Shown: positions 33,826-46,829 of the stretch, in pieces
Position numbering within the stretch: position 1 is the first letter of the stretch
How the letters are laid out: every line of letters starts with the position of its first letter
Assembly: GCF_965638725.1 (NCBI RefSeq)
Contig: NC_134982.1
Coordinates: forward strand, 372,001-436,000
Origin: Aptenodytes patagonicus
Taxonomy: Eukaryota > Chordata > Aves > Sphenisciformes > Spheniscidae
Length of the DNA: 64,000 nt
Reading direction: 5' to 3'
Translations under genes and position numbers: made by a program
Notes under the pieces: generated by a model
Seen by the model: only the letters and a program-made list of their open reading frames with translations
Told to the model about the DNA's origin: nothing
Database searches by the model: none

Positions 33826-35779
33826 AATTAAAGTCGTACCTTCAGTACAATAACCTTCCTGATAGTTAACTAATGAGTATTTCATTGCTTACTTCCATTA
33901 CCATGCTTCTATTCCATTAGAACGTAAGTATTTTGTAACAGTCTTAAGTAAAAGTAATGTTTTTTTTTTTAAAGCAAAGTTTTCAATACGATACCTCACA
34001 AAAGTGAGGAACCAGGTCACTTTACTGGATATGTTCATCCAGCAGCAGAAAACCACTGCAAAATCAAATCTGAAAAAAATTGTCTCTTGCACTCTCCTTG
34101 GTTTCCAGCTTTAGTATAACTAGACCTTTGACACAAATGCAACTTTTGTCCTTGTTAAGATACCTTCCCTTACCACTGCCAGGGTGAAATGAAACAGGCC
34201 CAGTATATATGAGCTGTAAGAATCAGAGCTCTCCTTTTGTGGGAAGAGTCCTGCACGTAATCGATTCAAACACGTAATACAATACTGTGTAATGGAAAAA
34301 AAACTGAACTACAAAGCCACTAGAACACCCTCATCTTTACCAATTTATGGCATGCCTTTTCTCCTTTAGGTTGTCATGTATTTGGACTGCAAATTTGTCA
34401 TGGCAAAAACTATCTCCTACTGTTTCCTAAAATGCTGTTTTCTAATCACAGTGTAGCTCCAGTCTCAGATACACCAGTAATACAAATAATAATGTCAGCA
34501 GTCATGAATAAAAGAAGGCACAGAACTGTGCTTTCTATGCAGTAATGAAGCTATATTTATAGGTTATTAGCAGTCTTATCATTGCATATACAGTTCATGA
34601 ATAGTTTTTTCCCCTTATGAAAAACTCTAGAATTTGTAATTCTCAGGGATTTAATGACACATTTTTATAACCTTAGTTGTAAAAGCAATGTTAGTTGCCT
34701 AATATAGATGATCTGACTGTTTCACCATACTCTTTTCCAGTTTTGTTAAAGCAAAAGATTTTAATTAGCACAAAGCACAAATTAATAATGCTAACAGGTG
34801 ACATTTAGTAGGGAAGCAGAGAATTAAATGAGACAGGAAAAGAAAAAGAGCACATGCCTGAGTTTTAGCTTTCATAATCTGTGCTATATGACAGGGTATT
34901 GGAGAAACATAGTGAAATGAAGAGTTTTGTAACAACACAATCCTAGTCACTTGGTTTTAGGTTAAAAGTGCCAGTAATCTGTGCTACCTAACTTCAGGTG
35001 CTGTACAAGAAGGGAGACCATGGCTAGGTGTCAATCTCAGCTGGCTACGCAGCCCCTTGGATGCACTGATATAGTCTCACTTTCTATCCTTATAAAGACA
35101 TTAACAGGAAGATGACTGAGGAAATTCTGGAGCGAATCACCATCTGGCTGATCACTAAATGTCAGACAAAACCAGGATCTATTGAAGTCAAAAGAAACAT
35201 TTCCACTAACTTCTGAAAGATCAAGATAGCATCTACAGCATTATATGTCTGTATATTCTTTGTGTATGCAGACATCTTGCGCAGTGGGGCCCAACTGTTT
35301 CATGATTGTTACTACTAATACACTTCCTGTAATATTAGGAAAAATATACCCCCAGTTACAGCTGTTTTCTTTGTTTAGAGTCCCAGTGGTTAGGGCTTTT
35401 TGACAGTGCTCTCAACCTTTGTGTTACCTTCTACTCTTGGTCTGTTTAGAAAACCCTCCTGAAGCAGGGACTGCTTTTCATTTGGTCTTGATACTGCTTG
35501 TTTTTTGGTGAAAAGTCTCTTATTTGGGACTTGTACGTGCACACAGTATAAAGATGACAGAATTACTAGTAGTAGCAGTAGTACTAGTTCATAGTGTGCC
35601 CATAATAGTAGAACAAGGTTTGAGGAAAATATTTATTTAAAAATTACCTGTACAATTATACCAGAATCCTGTGTGCAAACTCCATATGCCATTCTGAAAA
35701 TATGGATGTGCATTTTAAATCTACAGAAGGTATCCGACAGTTTGCTTAATCATAAAAAGAGGGCAAAAGACCTCAAATT

Positions 35780-35797
35780 AAAAAAAAAAAAAAAAAA
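35780..35797 (+). repeat. A(18) homopolymer
   Basis: A run of 18 A. The sequence before it was checked as a possible retrocopy with poly(A) tail; no gene or SINE was recognised. Confidence 0.85.
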
Positions 35798-36225
35798 GCC
35801 ACATGTTGTCCAAAACCAGCAGAGAAAGACTAAAATGTGCTACTTTTACCCACAGAGGAAACACCACTTACTTGGTATTTCTGGAAAAAAAGCTGTTTTC
35901 ATCAAAATGGCGATCTGCGATTGTAGGTGAAGTACTGCCCACTACACATGGAGCCACTGATGAGAGTCTGAAACAGCATTGCAACATTCATTACGGTTGC
36001 AGACTGGTTTGGGTCCAATTCTTTGAAATTAAATGCCAAATTATTTGGAAATTCCTGAAAAAAAAAGGAACTGGTTTGTTTAAATGTTAGTAAAGGTGAC
36101 ACAAGGACAAATAATGCAATACACATTGCACATTCATCTGAGGGCCAAATTCTTCCCTTGAAAATATGTAGCTATGACCCCAAGCAAAATTATCTAACTT
36201 TGAAGTTCAGTCTAACTTTGAAGTT

Positions 36226-36308
36226 GGCACTGCTGAGAGCAGAGGACTGAGTCCTGTGACCTCCAAAGGTCCCTTCCAACCTAAATTATTCTCTGATTCT
36301 GTGATTCC
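36226..36308 (+). mobile_element. CR1 LINE, short 3' tail
   Basis: CR1 3' terminus only: GACCTCCAAAGGTCCCTTCC then AACCTAAATTATTCTCTGAT and TCTGTGATTC. A 15-nt direct repeat (TCTAACTTTGAAGTT at 36193-36207 and 36211-36225) sits immediately before the 5' junction. Confidence 0.85.
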
Positions 36309-37589
36309 ATTTTATGTGCATAGCTCCTGTTGACTAAGGTCTCACTATACAAAGGACAAAATTTGATCCATACAAGAGTTCTTTCCTACCATTTTTCTTA
36401 TATAAAATATGGAGGATATGAAGAGTGAAATAGAAATCTGAGGAATGGAGTCTTTTCTATGTGGAAAGAGTAAAAGACCAACTCCAAAACTGAAGGAATA
36501 ACTTACCACAGGGGCAAAAATAGGGCTATGTTAGGAAGTTTTTCGCACTGCGAAGATTTAACAAACAGTAAAAAGCTATGGTTTGGCTGTGCAATACCTT
36601 AATTATGAAATTCTTCAATTAAGAACAACAATTTTGGCAAAAAAGGGGTTAAATATTCTGTGCATGAAGATCTCACTAGTGTATTAGGAGAATTGTTTTA
36701 TTCTGTTTCGAAATTATATAGGCCTACAACTGTTTGTGAGTGGTATAAATCCCTATGGAAGAATAAACCTTCTTTGCAGCTGATTAATTTTGATCATAAA
36801 TACATTACATGTTCAGCAAAGCTCATTTAGAAAGCCTGTTTGAAAAGGCTTAAAAAACACAATTATTTTGTTTATTTAGAGTAGATTTCAAAAGCCAGTT
36901 TCACCATTCAGTTCAAACTGAAGACTTTCAAATCAGGATTCATTTACATGACACGAAAGAGGCTCACCTGAATCAGTTCTCATTCTTTTTATCGCTACAC
37001 TTAAAATCAGAATAGTATGAACTTTATATGAAAAAAATAACACAGAGGAGGATCATGGTGCACATCTAGAGTAAGTGGGGAGAAGCGGGTGCATTGGGAA
37101 GAGCTTTCTCTTCCCCATTTGGATGGCCTGAGACCTTATGTTATCCAGCTAATTTATCACAAACCTCAGGTTAAAGTCAGTTGCAGTTTTGAGGGAGATG
37201 GGAAACTAGACCCTCAGTCGAGGAGGGAGTTAGAGCAAAAGATTCTGATCCGAAAAATCTGATGCTATAAGATACGGACTTTAGAAAGGAACTGCTGAGG
37301 CACCAATCCAGGGAGACCCCAATTCTGCAGTCCTCTGGAACCCCGATATTTAACCATTTTCCTTCCCTAGATTCCAGCCTCAGAGCTGTTGCACTAATGG
37401 CCATTCACGTATGAGAACTTGAGTTGTATCTTTATGGCTTACTCTAGGTCTATCTTTAACGAGCATATAATCAATACTCTCAAACTGATTTGGGGTTGGC
37501 TATTTCATCTATGGAAAAATCCTGTTACAATCCGCCAGCTGTGGGCATGGCTTACTTGGTTTAAAACTTTCAGACAAATCTGGGTCAAA

Positions 37590-37712
37590 GATTTAGGCCA
37601 GATCCTTTTGTGGAGAAAACTGACACATGTCCAACAATGTAACTGAATTTGTCCGTTTGCTATGACTTATTAATTTCAGTGAATCTATGCTGACTTACAT
37701 CAGTTTAGGATA
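37590..37712. repeat. Ancient amniote interspersed repeat, degenerate
   Basis: The segment runs from AGGCCAGATCCTTTTGTGGA to TATGCTGACTTACATCAGTT and TAGGAT. It resembles the widespread amniote tail with a TGGTGTAAATTG arm and a GATTTACACCAGCTGAGGAT arm, which is roughly self-complementary. The family name is not certain. Confidence 0.4.
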
Positions 37713-39686
37713 TGACCATATAATTTTTGAGAGGAAATTGCTACAGGGATTCTTGTGCTCAAAGTGGGCAAAGCTGGTATTTATCTGTCTATCCCAGATT
37801 ACTACAGTATTCAAGGGGCATCAACCTTCACAAACATTGAAGGAAGCACATTTACCAGCGCTAATACCACAATATAATAGACAAAGGTGAGGCATATGTA
37901 GTGCTAGGACAACTTAGATCACAGAAGGGAAAATGTTGTGGCCCTTGTAAGTCAATGGCTAGTGGTTAAAGATTACCTGTTCTGGTCATTCTGACTACTA
38001 GATAGAGAAAGATTAACTTAGTGCAGTATAAAGTAGAACAAAGGTATTTAACCTGGAAACCATGATCTCTTCTGATTTCTACTGGGGCTCAGTAAACGAA
38101 ATTGATTTGAGTTTCCCAATCATCAAACTCATTACATCAGTTCTAGATCATCCTGGCATTCCCCGTAACGATTGACCATCTGACACATCCGACACAAAGA
38201 ATTCAGGTTGAGGATTATCTTCAGATTAAGGGTGTAAAGTCTGACTAACAATGTACCATCCATGAAATTTCTGTTTCCCCAGCAAAATAGTTGTGGATAG
38301 AATTTAAGCAATTTTGATGTAAGCAGATGGCTAACAGATAAAATTTGTGTTTATTTACCTGTCCCTAGGGGGGAACTCCCCACCCCCCAAGAAAACTACT
38401 CCCTCTGCAAACACTGTTATTTGGCTCCTTAGCTCTAAGTCTTTTGCCCAGGTCAGCTATACTGCTTCCATTAGCCTGAGAAATTAACTGTCCATCAGCG
38501 GTTATCACAGGCACAGAACTTCCTTTTTCCTGTCAACCACTGCTGCAGCCTACACATTTCAGGCAAAACATTAATCCTATAGATCACAAACCACAGCAAA
38601 ATAACCTACTTAGTAATGGACATTTACAAAGAACATACGATTTTTGCAACTTCCCTTCCTTCCTACGTTTTACCAGGAGGTCGACAGGCCTCCCTCTCCA
38701 CATACAGCTGGCTACGAGCACCAAGTGGCATGGCCATAAACCTGCCTTGCCCTCATATTATATACAGTATTTTTCTGAATTTGGGTCAGTGCATACCAAT
38801 TCACTATGCTGCTGTATAGTGATTTCTTTTTGTCTGGCAGCCGCTAAATGCATGGAATTTAGTCAATATGCCATAAATGGTTCTGTGATCAGAGAAACAT
38901 GTATCACAACCTCTCTCTTGTCCATGACTTCAGTTTCTCCATACCATACTCATTAGGTACTGACATGCTACACACATGTGATACAGAAAGTTTAATCTTA
39001 GAACAGTAAATAAAGGCTAGTCATTTCAAGACTATTGCCCTAAATCACTTTGGAGTCCGAGTCCCAGTAGGATTATTATCTTCAGGAATCGCCATAGTAA
39101 ATCAAACCTTTGCTCAGTGGTGGCCTGTGCCACCTACCTCAGAAAAGACAAAAAAACCCACTCAGCATTTGCTGCTTCCTCTGGTCTACAGATTAATGTA
39201 CTTTAATATCTTACTAACTTCTGCTCATATGCGTTCAAGTATCATGTATCTGCATGATAAACTCAGCACAGGTGTCCAGAGCTTTACCTGCAGGATTTAC
39301 CACACACAGCAGCCATGATGCAATCAATACACCACAGTGGATTTGAGGTGAGCATCCACTACCTTTTCTTTAATGCCACGTGAGCTGCATATAAAACAGA
39401 GTAGACAAAGCACAACATGAAGGTCTTTGATGCAGATGAGGATAAACAACTTTATTCATTTTTTATATTTGCAAGTAAAAAAACTGTTTAAATCCTCTTC
39501 TCAGAACTTAAGAGACTTTAGTGGCCTGAAATCTGTTAACTGCCAGCCTGATCCCCTCAAAAAAGACACAGAGAGCCACATACTCATGGAGCAGAGGCCC
39601 CACACTTCACTCCGTGAAGAGTAACATTGCCAGCCAGCTGAGACCCCCCATCTCACCACTGGCTTCTGGCAGACAATGGTGCTGCC

Positions 39687-39705
39687 GGGGTGGGGTGGGG
39701 CGGGG
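39687..39705 (+). other. G-quadruplex motif with one-nucleotide loops
   Basis: Four runs of four G separated by single T, T and C. This is a textbook stable parallel G4 pattern on the plus strand. Confidence 0.9.
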
Positions 39706-39723
39706 CAGGCTGGGGGGGTCGGG

Positions 39724-39795
39724 ACCTTCTAGAAGGGGGCGGGGCCCAGGCAGGGGAAGCAGAACCTTCTAGAAGGGGCAGGGCTCAGGGCCTGT
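39724..39795 (+). repeat. Imperfect 40-bp tandem duplication carrying TTCTAGAA
   Basis: Copy 1 begins ACCTTCTAGAAGGGGGCGGG at 39724 and copy 2 begins ACCTTCTAGAAGGGGCAGGG at 39764. The first 15 bases are identical, followed by similar GGGCnnAGG sequence. Confidence 0.8.
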
Positions 39796-39990
39796 GGTCT
39801 CTGCTGAGGAGATGTTCTCTGTGTGTTGACTGTTCCCTTGGGTGCTATCTCACCACAGGCAGTTTGGGCCTGTTGGTGCCTGCTTGCTGTGTGTGCTCAG
39901 GGGACGTGAGGAGTGCTGCTGGAGGCAGGGCCGGCAGCCTGGGGGGGCTGTGGCTGCAGAGCTGTCCTTGCCAGCCTGGCCCAGGCACCT

Positions 39991-42900
39991 GAAACCAAAA
40001 TGTCCCTCTGTGGAAGGAAAGGTCAGACTGTCTGTGGGGATGAAGCATTGCACAGGTGAATTCAATTCCAGTGGCCAGCACTGAAACAGTGAAAAGATTG
40101 TGGTAGAGAGCATTAGAAGTAGGGTGGAAAGGGTGCTTGGTACCTTTTGCTTGCTGTAGCCAACTATAATTAATCATTATTTATTTAAACTTCTCAGTCA
40201 TTGGTGAAGTTCATTCTAGATGTGAGTAGTCACAATTTGCTTTTCCCCTGCCTCCCCTTGTGCTTCAAGTGAAACCTTTGAGCTTACACAATTAAAAAGG
40301 TTTCGGTATAGACTTTCACATGCGTTTTATTATTTTTGCTCTTTTGATTAAAAATTGCAGACTTAAAAGTTGGTTTGGCGTCTTGACAAAATCACGAAGA
40401 CAATGTTTTTATAACTCCACGTTGAAACTTTTAACTTTTTCTTCCTCTGCCAGTTTGACCTGGCTCTGGCCAAATGGTGACTGGAAAAAGAACTCCCTAC
40501 AGCTGACCTATATACTAAAAGTGCATAAAGTAGAAGCCAAGAAGTAACTAAGATGAGGCTACTTAAATACAGTTTGGTAGGGTGGGTTTTTTTTCTTTTC
40601 TCTATTCTTCTGCCCCTATTCCCTCAATTAAACAGAAAAATAATGTGGCTATAATATCAATGTTTTGGAGACAAAGAGTAGTGACAAAATAAAAAAAAAA
40701 AGTCATCAAGTGTTTTATGTGACATTGCAGACACTTTCCTTGCTAAACATAAACTTTACACAGATACAGTATTTAGTCTAACCAGGTAGTTTACTAACTC
40801 ATTTACTATCCTATGCAGCATGAAATTGAATTTCACATGGTTATTCCAGTCCTGGATACCATAGCTCTGCTGAACTGAAGTATCTGTCACAAAATCGTGA
40901 TTTCAAGACCTCAGAGAAAATGATTCTGCTGTTTCTTTTTCTAGTCTGTCTCTACAGGTAATCACTGTGCCTGTCAAGAGAATGTGTCTGTAGGGGAGGG
41001 TATAGGCTTCTCAGGTGCAGCTGGTTTTTATTTGCTTAGATTAATGCAGGTGCTGAGCGTCAGGCATCGTAAGTTCTCCTTATGTGTTAAAAGAGATTTC
41101 TCCAGTGAAAAGAGAAAGAGGACTAAAGCAGGGAGAAAAGGAAGGTAGCTGGCCCTGTAAAGAGTTGAAGATCTCTCTCCCTCTTTCAACGTGAAAAGTT
41201 TATTTGTTAATGCTATGGAAAGGATTTCTTTCAGTAAGCAGAAGCTGGTTTTCAATTGGAAGCCTGAATGGCTATAGAATTTGTTAACTGGCCAGTGATA
41301 ACTATGAGCAGTTTACATGTTGCAGATGACTTGCACATAGAAACAACAGGTGAGTGAAATATGGATCTTGAGCTCAAGATAAGATGAAGCAGTAGCAATT
41401 TCTGGCCTAGCACTGAGAATTGCAACATTATTTAACAAAAATATTGAAAGGGCAATTATTAATTTACTTTGCAGGCTGTAGACACAGGGTTTGGGAGTTA
41501 CACAGGTGTTTAGACAAATAGGAAATTAGTAAGTCTTCATTAAGATCAGGTGTGAGGGTGGCTCAGGGACCTTTCTAGAGACTTTTGAGTTGGTAAAGTG
41601 ATACTTGGTGTGGCTAGGTCTTCAGAATAGTCTCTGTTAAATTGGAGAAGCTTACCTATTGCACTGGGTATTAAATTTACTGGATAGTAACAGTTCTGGA
41701 GTTCTTGAGACTGCTCTTCTGGACCGACTTGGCTGGAGTGAGTAAGCTTGCAACTGACAAGTAAGTAGACTTCTAATCTTTGTTGTAATGGGATGACTCT
41801 GAGGTTCCAGTACTCAGCAATTAAAATAAGAGGTGGTGTTCCCTTGGCATGTATTAGATTTGATGCCCTTTATAGAATGGACATCTGTGGAAAATGAGCT
41901 GGGTCAGAAGTAAATCACCAGAAAACTTGCCCCCTCTGCCCCCTCCCCATCTTCGTGCTATCTCTGAGGGTAGAATTAAAAAAAGGGTGCGGTTAATGGA
42001 ATTGGAGGTGGCCTTGTGTTTTGGCCTGGGCAAGTGTGATAGTGTCTGGGTCCCTGCCACTTCTGTGGTTTTTGTGTTCTGAATTGGGAGGGAGGCTTTG
42101 TGGGTGAGGTTGTTCAGAACAGAGTAACAGGGCCTTTTCAAAATCAGCTCTTGGAAATAGGTGGGTTTGCAGTCTACTAACTTAAGCAGCGTGGTACAGA
42201 GCTCCAAAAAATATTTTGCTGAGGTGTAATCCTAAGGACAGTGTTGATGGACTAGGCTAAGGCATTCATGTCCCAGCAATTTAGAAGGTCTAGGCCTTAC
42301 TAAATACCCATTTGATGTTTACACTAACATCTGCAGCATATGCATTGATAGAAGAACTTAACTGTATGTGAAACAGGAATGTTGATACTGGAGTCCCAGT
42401 AGCTGAGACAAGAGGTCATCTTCTCCCTTGTTTATGAGTCCTCCTTGACTGGAGACCTTTTATTGAAAGATTGGAGGATAGCTACAGAATGCCAGATCTC
42501 ATGCAGGCATCAAGGGATCCTCAGCCAAAATGTGGTCTGGTATGTTGTGAAGCTGAGGAAGAGGCTAGATTTAGATGAGTTTTGCTGAGGAGCTATTACA
42601 GCCCATACAGTGGTTTGAAGACCAGTATTTAAGGGTGTATCAGGTGGCTGAGCATCACTCTCACTGAGGCAGAGCGGATTCATAAAAAATGGCAGGGGAC
42701 TCTTGGAGTCCTGAGGTACATCATGCTACCCTGTGGATCATGAGACTTGTCTAGCAGGGCAGTGTTAACGGTGTAATGGTTAACCTCATGGGCTTGTTAC
42801 CCTGTCCAGTAAGCAATGGGTGGTAGCATATGTAAATGCTTTTTTGGTGTGATGCCCTACAACTCTGAAATTTCTAAAATTTTTTTTTTTTTAAGTGAGT

Positions 42901-45254
42901 ATTCTCAACAAAGCTTCAGGGCATGCTTTTTCTGGTGTTTGAGAATAAAGAACACCCTATCCTCTACCTTACCATGAAATATCTGCCATGAAAATAAAAA
43001 CAATAATATAGTTGTTCCTTGTGCATATTCTTATAATAGACCATCCATATGTGACTGTGCAAATGTGGGCTTGTTTTCAAAAGAAGGAGCTTGAGCTCAG
43101 TGTAAAAGGGAAGAGTTTCTCATTGTCTTGTTGGGTGGGGAGGGGAGATAAGTGATTGAATGCATGAGCTTTTTAAGAAAAACACCTAGCTTTTTTTTAA
43201 GCTAATAGGAATTAGCTGCCTATGTAATCGCATACCAATTCAGATCACCAGAGCTTTAAATCTCATGACCTCACTAGTTTTCCAGGTTATACAATGTTGT
43301 GCTCAGAATACAGTTAAAAGAAAAATTAATTTGAGACTTCCTTTTTTCTGTGCTTCACTTCTTAATATCTCATTGCATTGGTATTAGTGTTTGAAAGAGG
43401 AACAAGTTTGCTGGTCAAACTAATTTCCTTTTTTTTTTTTGAAATGGAGAAAAGATCTGCTTGTGAAAGGTGAGCTTTTTTTTAAAGGAAAAAAGTGAGG
43501 GAGGAGGGAGGAAAATTCTGTTTGGTTTGCAACAAATGCCTACTTTAAATATCTATGTCTTGAAAATATTTTCATTTGGAGATACTGCTGAGATGTTTCA
43601 GGAATTTTTTTTTTTAAGACCAAGGTATCTGCTGTATTAGTCTATAATAGTCCTTAGAGGGATTATATTTCATAGCCACCCTATGGTCCCCATAATGCAA
43701 TATGACACCCCTCTTTTGCTGAATCATTGATATAATCTTGCTGTTGTTTCTCAGAACACAAAGCATATATCTAAGCTACAATTTTCTCTGTCACACGAAC
43801 TCTTTAAAATATATGGTTAGTCTCAGAGGTGTCGTCTTCAGCTGAAGAAGCCTGAATTTTCTAGGGTTAAAAGCTAAAACCTTCTACTGGCACAAAAATA
43901 AAACAACACTTTCCAACCTCTTGTTATTTTTCTGTTGTATTGGAAATCAATTCAACGCATGCAACTCTTGTTTTAGTAAGCTCAATGAATTACTTTTTAT
44001 TTCTATTAAATAGAAGATAGGCTTGAGTTCATATAAAGATAAGTAAAAATTATTTTCATGTCCAAGTGAAGACTCTTAAAACTATGCAATTTGCAGTCAT
44101 TTCAACATTGCTTACTTTCAAGGCTTATTCAGAGATTACTCATTCTGCTTACCAAGTAAAAAGAAAACGTTTTTTTTAATTTTATGCTGGCAGGATAAAT
44201 TCTGTATGAAATGAAATTTAGAACTCACCTGCTGTTCCTAGAATACTCCTGAAAACTTGTTTTTCTTCTGAGGATGTTTATTATGACTGGAGAAAACAAA
44301 ACACCACATATACAAATCTTAATCTTTATCCCCAGTGGAAAGTGGGATATTTCCTCCAGATATTAGCTGATGTTTTTCCAACTTACATTAGAACATTATC
44401 CTACTGTCTATGTTATGCGGCTGCCTTTAACATTGTGTGGTAGGAATGGCACCGTACAAAGGTGGCATTTGTATCTGCTGTGCCAAAGCCACAGACTGCA
44501 TGTGCTGCTCTGGGGTCAGAATGGACCCTTTCTGTGGAGTTCGGCTTTGTTAAAGATTACTCAGTCTGAAACGTATCAAGCACAAGCCTTCTCTTAGATT
44601 TGATTATTACTGCGGGTATTATTTCTCTAGGACTTGTCAGTCTGGACTGTTGTTCACCCTTGTGATAGGGCTTCATTTCTCAAGGTGGCATTTGGCAAGG
44701 TCTGTTCTCTAGAAAAATTAATTGCAGTTTCAACACCTGTCAACAGGTTTGGTCACTAGGAGCCTGTTCTGTTACAGCTGCTAGAGGCTGTTAGGTTTTA
44801 CGAGCGCAGTGCTGTTCTTTGGTGCCTCTGGGATAAAAGAGGTTGTAACTGCAATACTCAGACTCTCTCAGCAGACTGATAACGTGCTAAACTGAGGTAT
44901 ACTCTAATACCGCATGGTCACTGATGTGGAGAGGAATGTACATCTTAACGTTGTGAAATATGCCTTCTGGTGGGGAAAATGCACGTGTGTTTTCAGTGTG
45001 ACTGGTGAATTAAGGTACGATATTCTCATGGATAGCTTGTTGGAGCTATTTCACATATGTGAACTTGAGAATGTTAAAGATTAATCATTCTTATCAGCGC
45101 TCTGTAAGCAGTAAGCCAGTGCTCTGTTTTAACTTCAGGTAAATGAACAAACGCTCTGGGGTGATTCATGAAACTAAGTGGTTTGTGTAGCAAGATTCAG
45201 TTTGTTTCACAATTCTTAAATGCTAGTGGAACATAGTCCCATTTTAATTTAGGA
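39991..45254. other. Intergenic sequence
   Basis: No supported gene, RNA or transposon. Homopolymer T or A runs are frequent (for example 42880-42893, 43429-43440 and 43604-43615). Small ORFs show no domains. Confidence 0.6.
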
Positions 45255-46829
45255 TTGGTGAGTAACTCAACCAGACAAAAGTACCATACTGCTGTGACAA
45301 GCAAGTCTGGGAAACTCCTGAAGTTTGTTGAAGATAACTTCTCATCACAAGTACTCAGTGAGCCAACTAAGAGAGATTCCCTCCTAGACTTACTTACGAA
45401 TAGAGGAGGACTCGTGGGAGGTGTGATGGTAGGTGGCTGTCTTGGCCACAATGATCATGAAATGGTAGAGTTTAAAATTTTTGATATAATGAGAAAAAAG
45501 GTCAGCACAGTTGTTACCCTGGATTTCAGGAGAGCAAACTTTAAGCTACCCAGGGAGCTAGTTAGCAATGTCCCCTGAGAAACTGCTTTTGAGGGTTTAG
45601 GGGTCCATGAGTGTTGGTCAGTTTTTAAGAACCACTTTGTGTGGTGTTTTTTTTTTGTTTTCGTGGTGGTTTGTTGTTGTGGTTTTTTTGTTTGTTTGTT
45701 TTAAGAACCTTGCACAGGAGCAGGCAATCCCATTGTGTCAAAAGTCAAGCAAGTGGGGCAGATGACCAGCTTGGGTGAACAGGGAACTCCTCTTGGATGA
45801 TCTCTGGAAGCTAGGTCAGGCTTCGCAGGAAGATTACAGAGCTGTGGTTTGCCAGCGGAGTTCCTCAGGGCTCAATCCTAGGGCCAGTGCTGTTCAATGT
45901 TTTTATCAATGATCTGGATGCAGGAGTTGAATGCACCGTTAGCAAGTTTGCTGATGATACTAAACTGGGAGGTGCTGTTGACTCTCAAGGGACAAGAGGC
46001 CTTGCAGAAGGATCTAGACAGATCGGAGCATTGGGCTATGATTAATGGGATGAAATTTAACACGTCGAAATGCCGAATTCTGCACCTGGGATGGAGTAAT
46101 GCTGGGTACAAGTATAAATTGGGAGAGGAGTGGCTGGAGAGCAGCCCTGCAGAAAGGGATCTGGGGGTGCTGGTCGACAGCAAGGCTCAGTATGAGTCAG
46201 TAGTATGCCCTGGCAGCCCAGAGGGCAAACTGCATCCTGGGGTGCATCAAACACAGCAAAACCAGCTGGTCAAAAGAGGTGATTATCCCGCTGTATTCGG
46301 TGTTGGTGCAGCCTCACCTTGAGTACTGTGTGCAGTTCTGGGCCCTGCAACATTAAAAAGGATGTGAAGGTCCTTGAATGTGTCCAGAGGAGGGCAACAG
46401 AGCTGGTGAAGGGCTGGAAGGCATGTCCTGTGAGGAGCGGCTAAGGACTCTGGGTTTGTCTCGTTTGGAGAAAAGGAGGCTGAGGGGCGACCTCATTGCT
46501 CTCTGCAGCTTCCTGAGGAGGGGATGTGGAGTGGGAGGTGCTGATCTCTTCTCCCTGGGATCCAGGGACAGGACACGTGGGAATGGCTCAAAGCTGCATC
46601 AGGGGAGGTTTAGACTAGACATGAGGAAGCATTTCTTTACTGAGAGGGTGGTCAAAGACTGGAACAGGCTTTCTGGAGAGGTAGTTGGTGCCCCATGCCT
46701 GTCAGTGTTTCAGAGGCATTTGGACAATGCCTTTAAAAACATGCTTTAACTTTTGGTCAGCTCTGAAGGGGTCAGGCAGTTGGGCTAGTTGATAGTTGTA
46801 GGTCCTTTCCAGCTGAAATATTCTTTTCT
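45255..46829 (+). mobile_element. CR1 LINE, internally deleted copy
   Basis: The 5' part (45255-45590) encodes the end of the CR1 endonuclease and linker: DNFSSQVL, a decayed LLDLLTNRGGLVG, GHNDHEMVEF, LDFRRANFKL. After a GT-rich insertion (45634-45698), the linker resumes to EDYRAV near 45842. It then jumps directly to the RT motif region VPQGS-like / FINDLDAG / FADD (45947-45958), so about 0.9 kb of RT core is missing relative to the copy at 47.7 kb. It continues to the CR1 3' end (TCCTTTCCAGCTGAAATATT). The 3' end type differs from the neighbouring copy, so it belongs to another subfamily. No intact ORF. Confidence 0.92.
45634..45698 (+). repeat. GT-rich insertion in CR1, flanked by 11-bp direct repeats
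   Basis: The sequence consists of T runs and GTGG/TTGTTG/TTTG units. TTTTAAGAACC occurs on both sides (45623-45633 and 45699-45709), as a target-site duplication would. The host CR1 reading continues on both sides. Confidence 0.7.

Larger units (their letters stand above)
33217..39680. other. Intergenic sequence upstream of MIR122
   Basis: No supported gene. It holds the SINE remnants at 33.6-33.8 kb, an A(18) run at 35780-35797, a short CR1 tail at 36226-36308 and an ancient repeat near 37590-37712. The rest is unique AT-rich sequence. Confidence 0.6.
39681..39990. promoter_or_regulatory. GC-rich island with G4 motif, GC boxes, heat-shock-like palindromes
   Basis: A sharp compositional change from AT-rich surroundings. 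It contains GGGGTGGGGTGGGGCGGGG (39687-39705, four G4 runs with one-base loops), GGGCGGGGC (39737-39745) and two TTCTAGAA palindromes (39727-39734 and 39767-39774) within an imperfect duplicated block of about 40 bp. The TTCnnGAA core fits a heat-shock element. CpG content is modest. ORFs across it on both strands are by-products of the composition. No gene start was identified. Confidence 0.5.

Noticed and set aside
35640..35797. Possible retrocopy ending in A(18)
   Set aside because: The upstream sequence matches no gene or SINE that I recognise, and no target duplication was found.
39690..40177. Several 80-110-residue ORFs over the GC-rich island
   Set aside because: GC-rich sequence lacks stop codons in many frames; glycine/tryptophan-rich or proline-rich products with no family resemblance.
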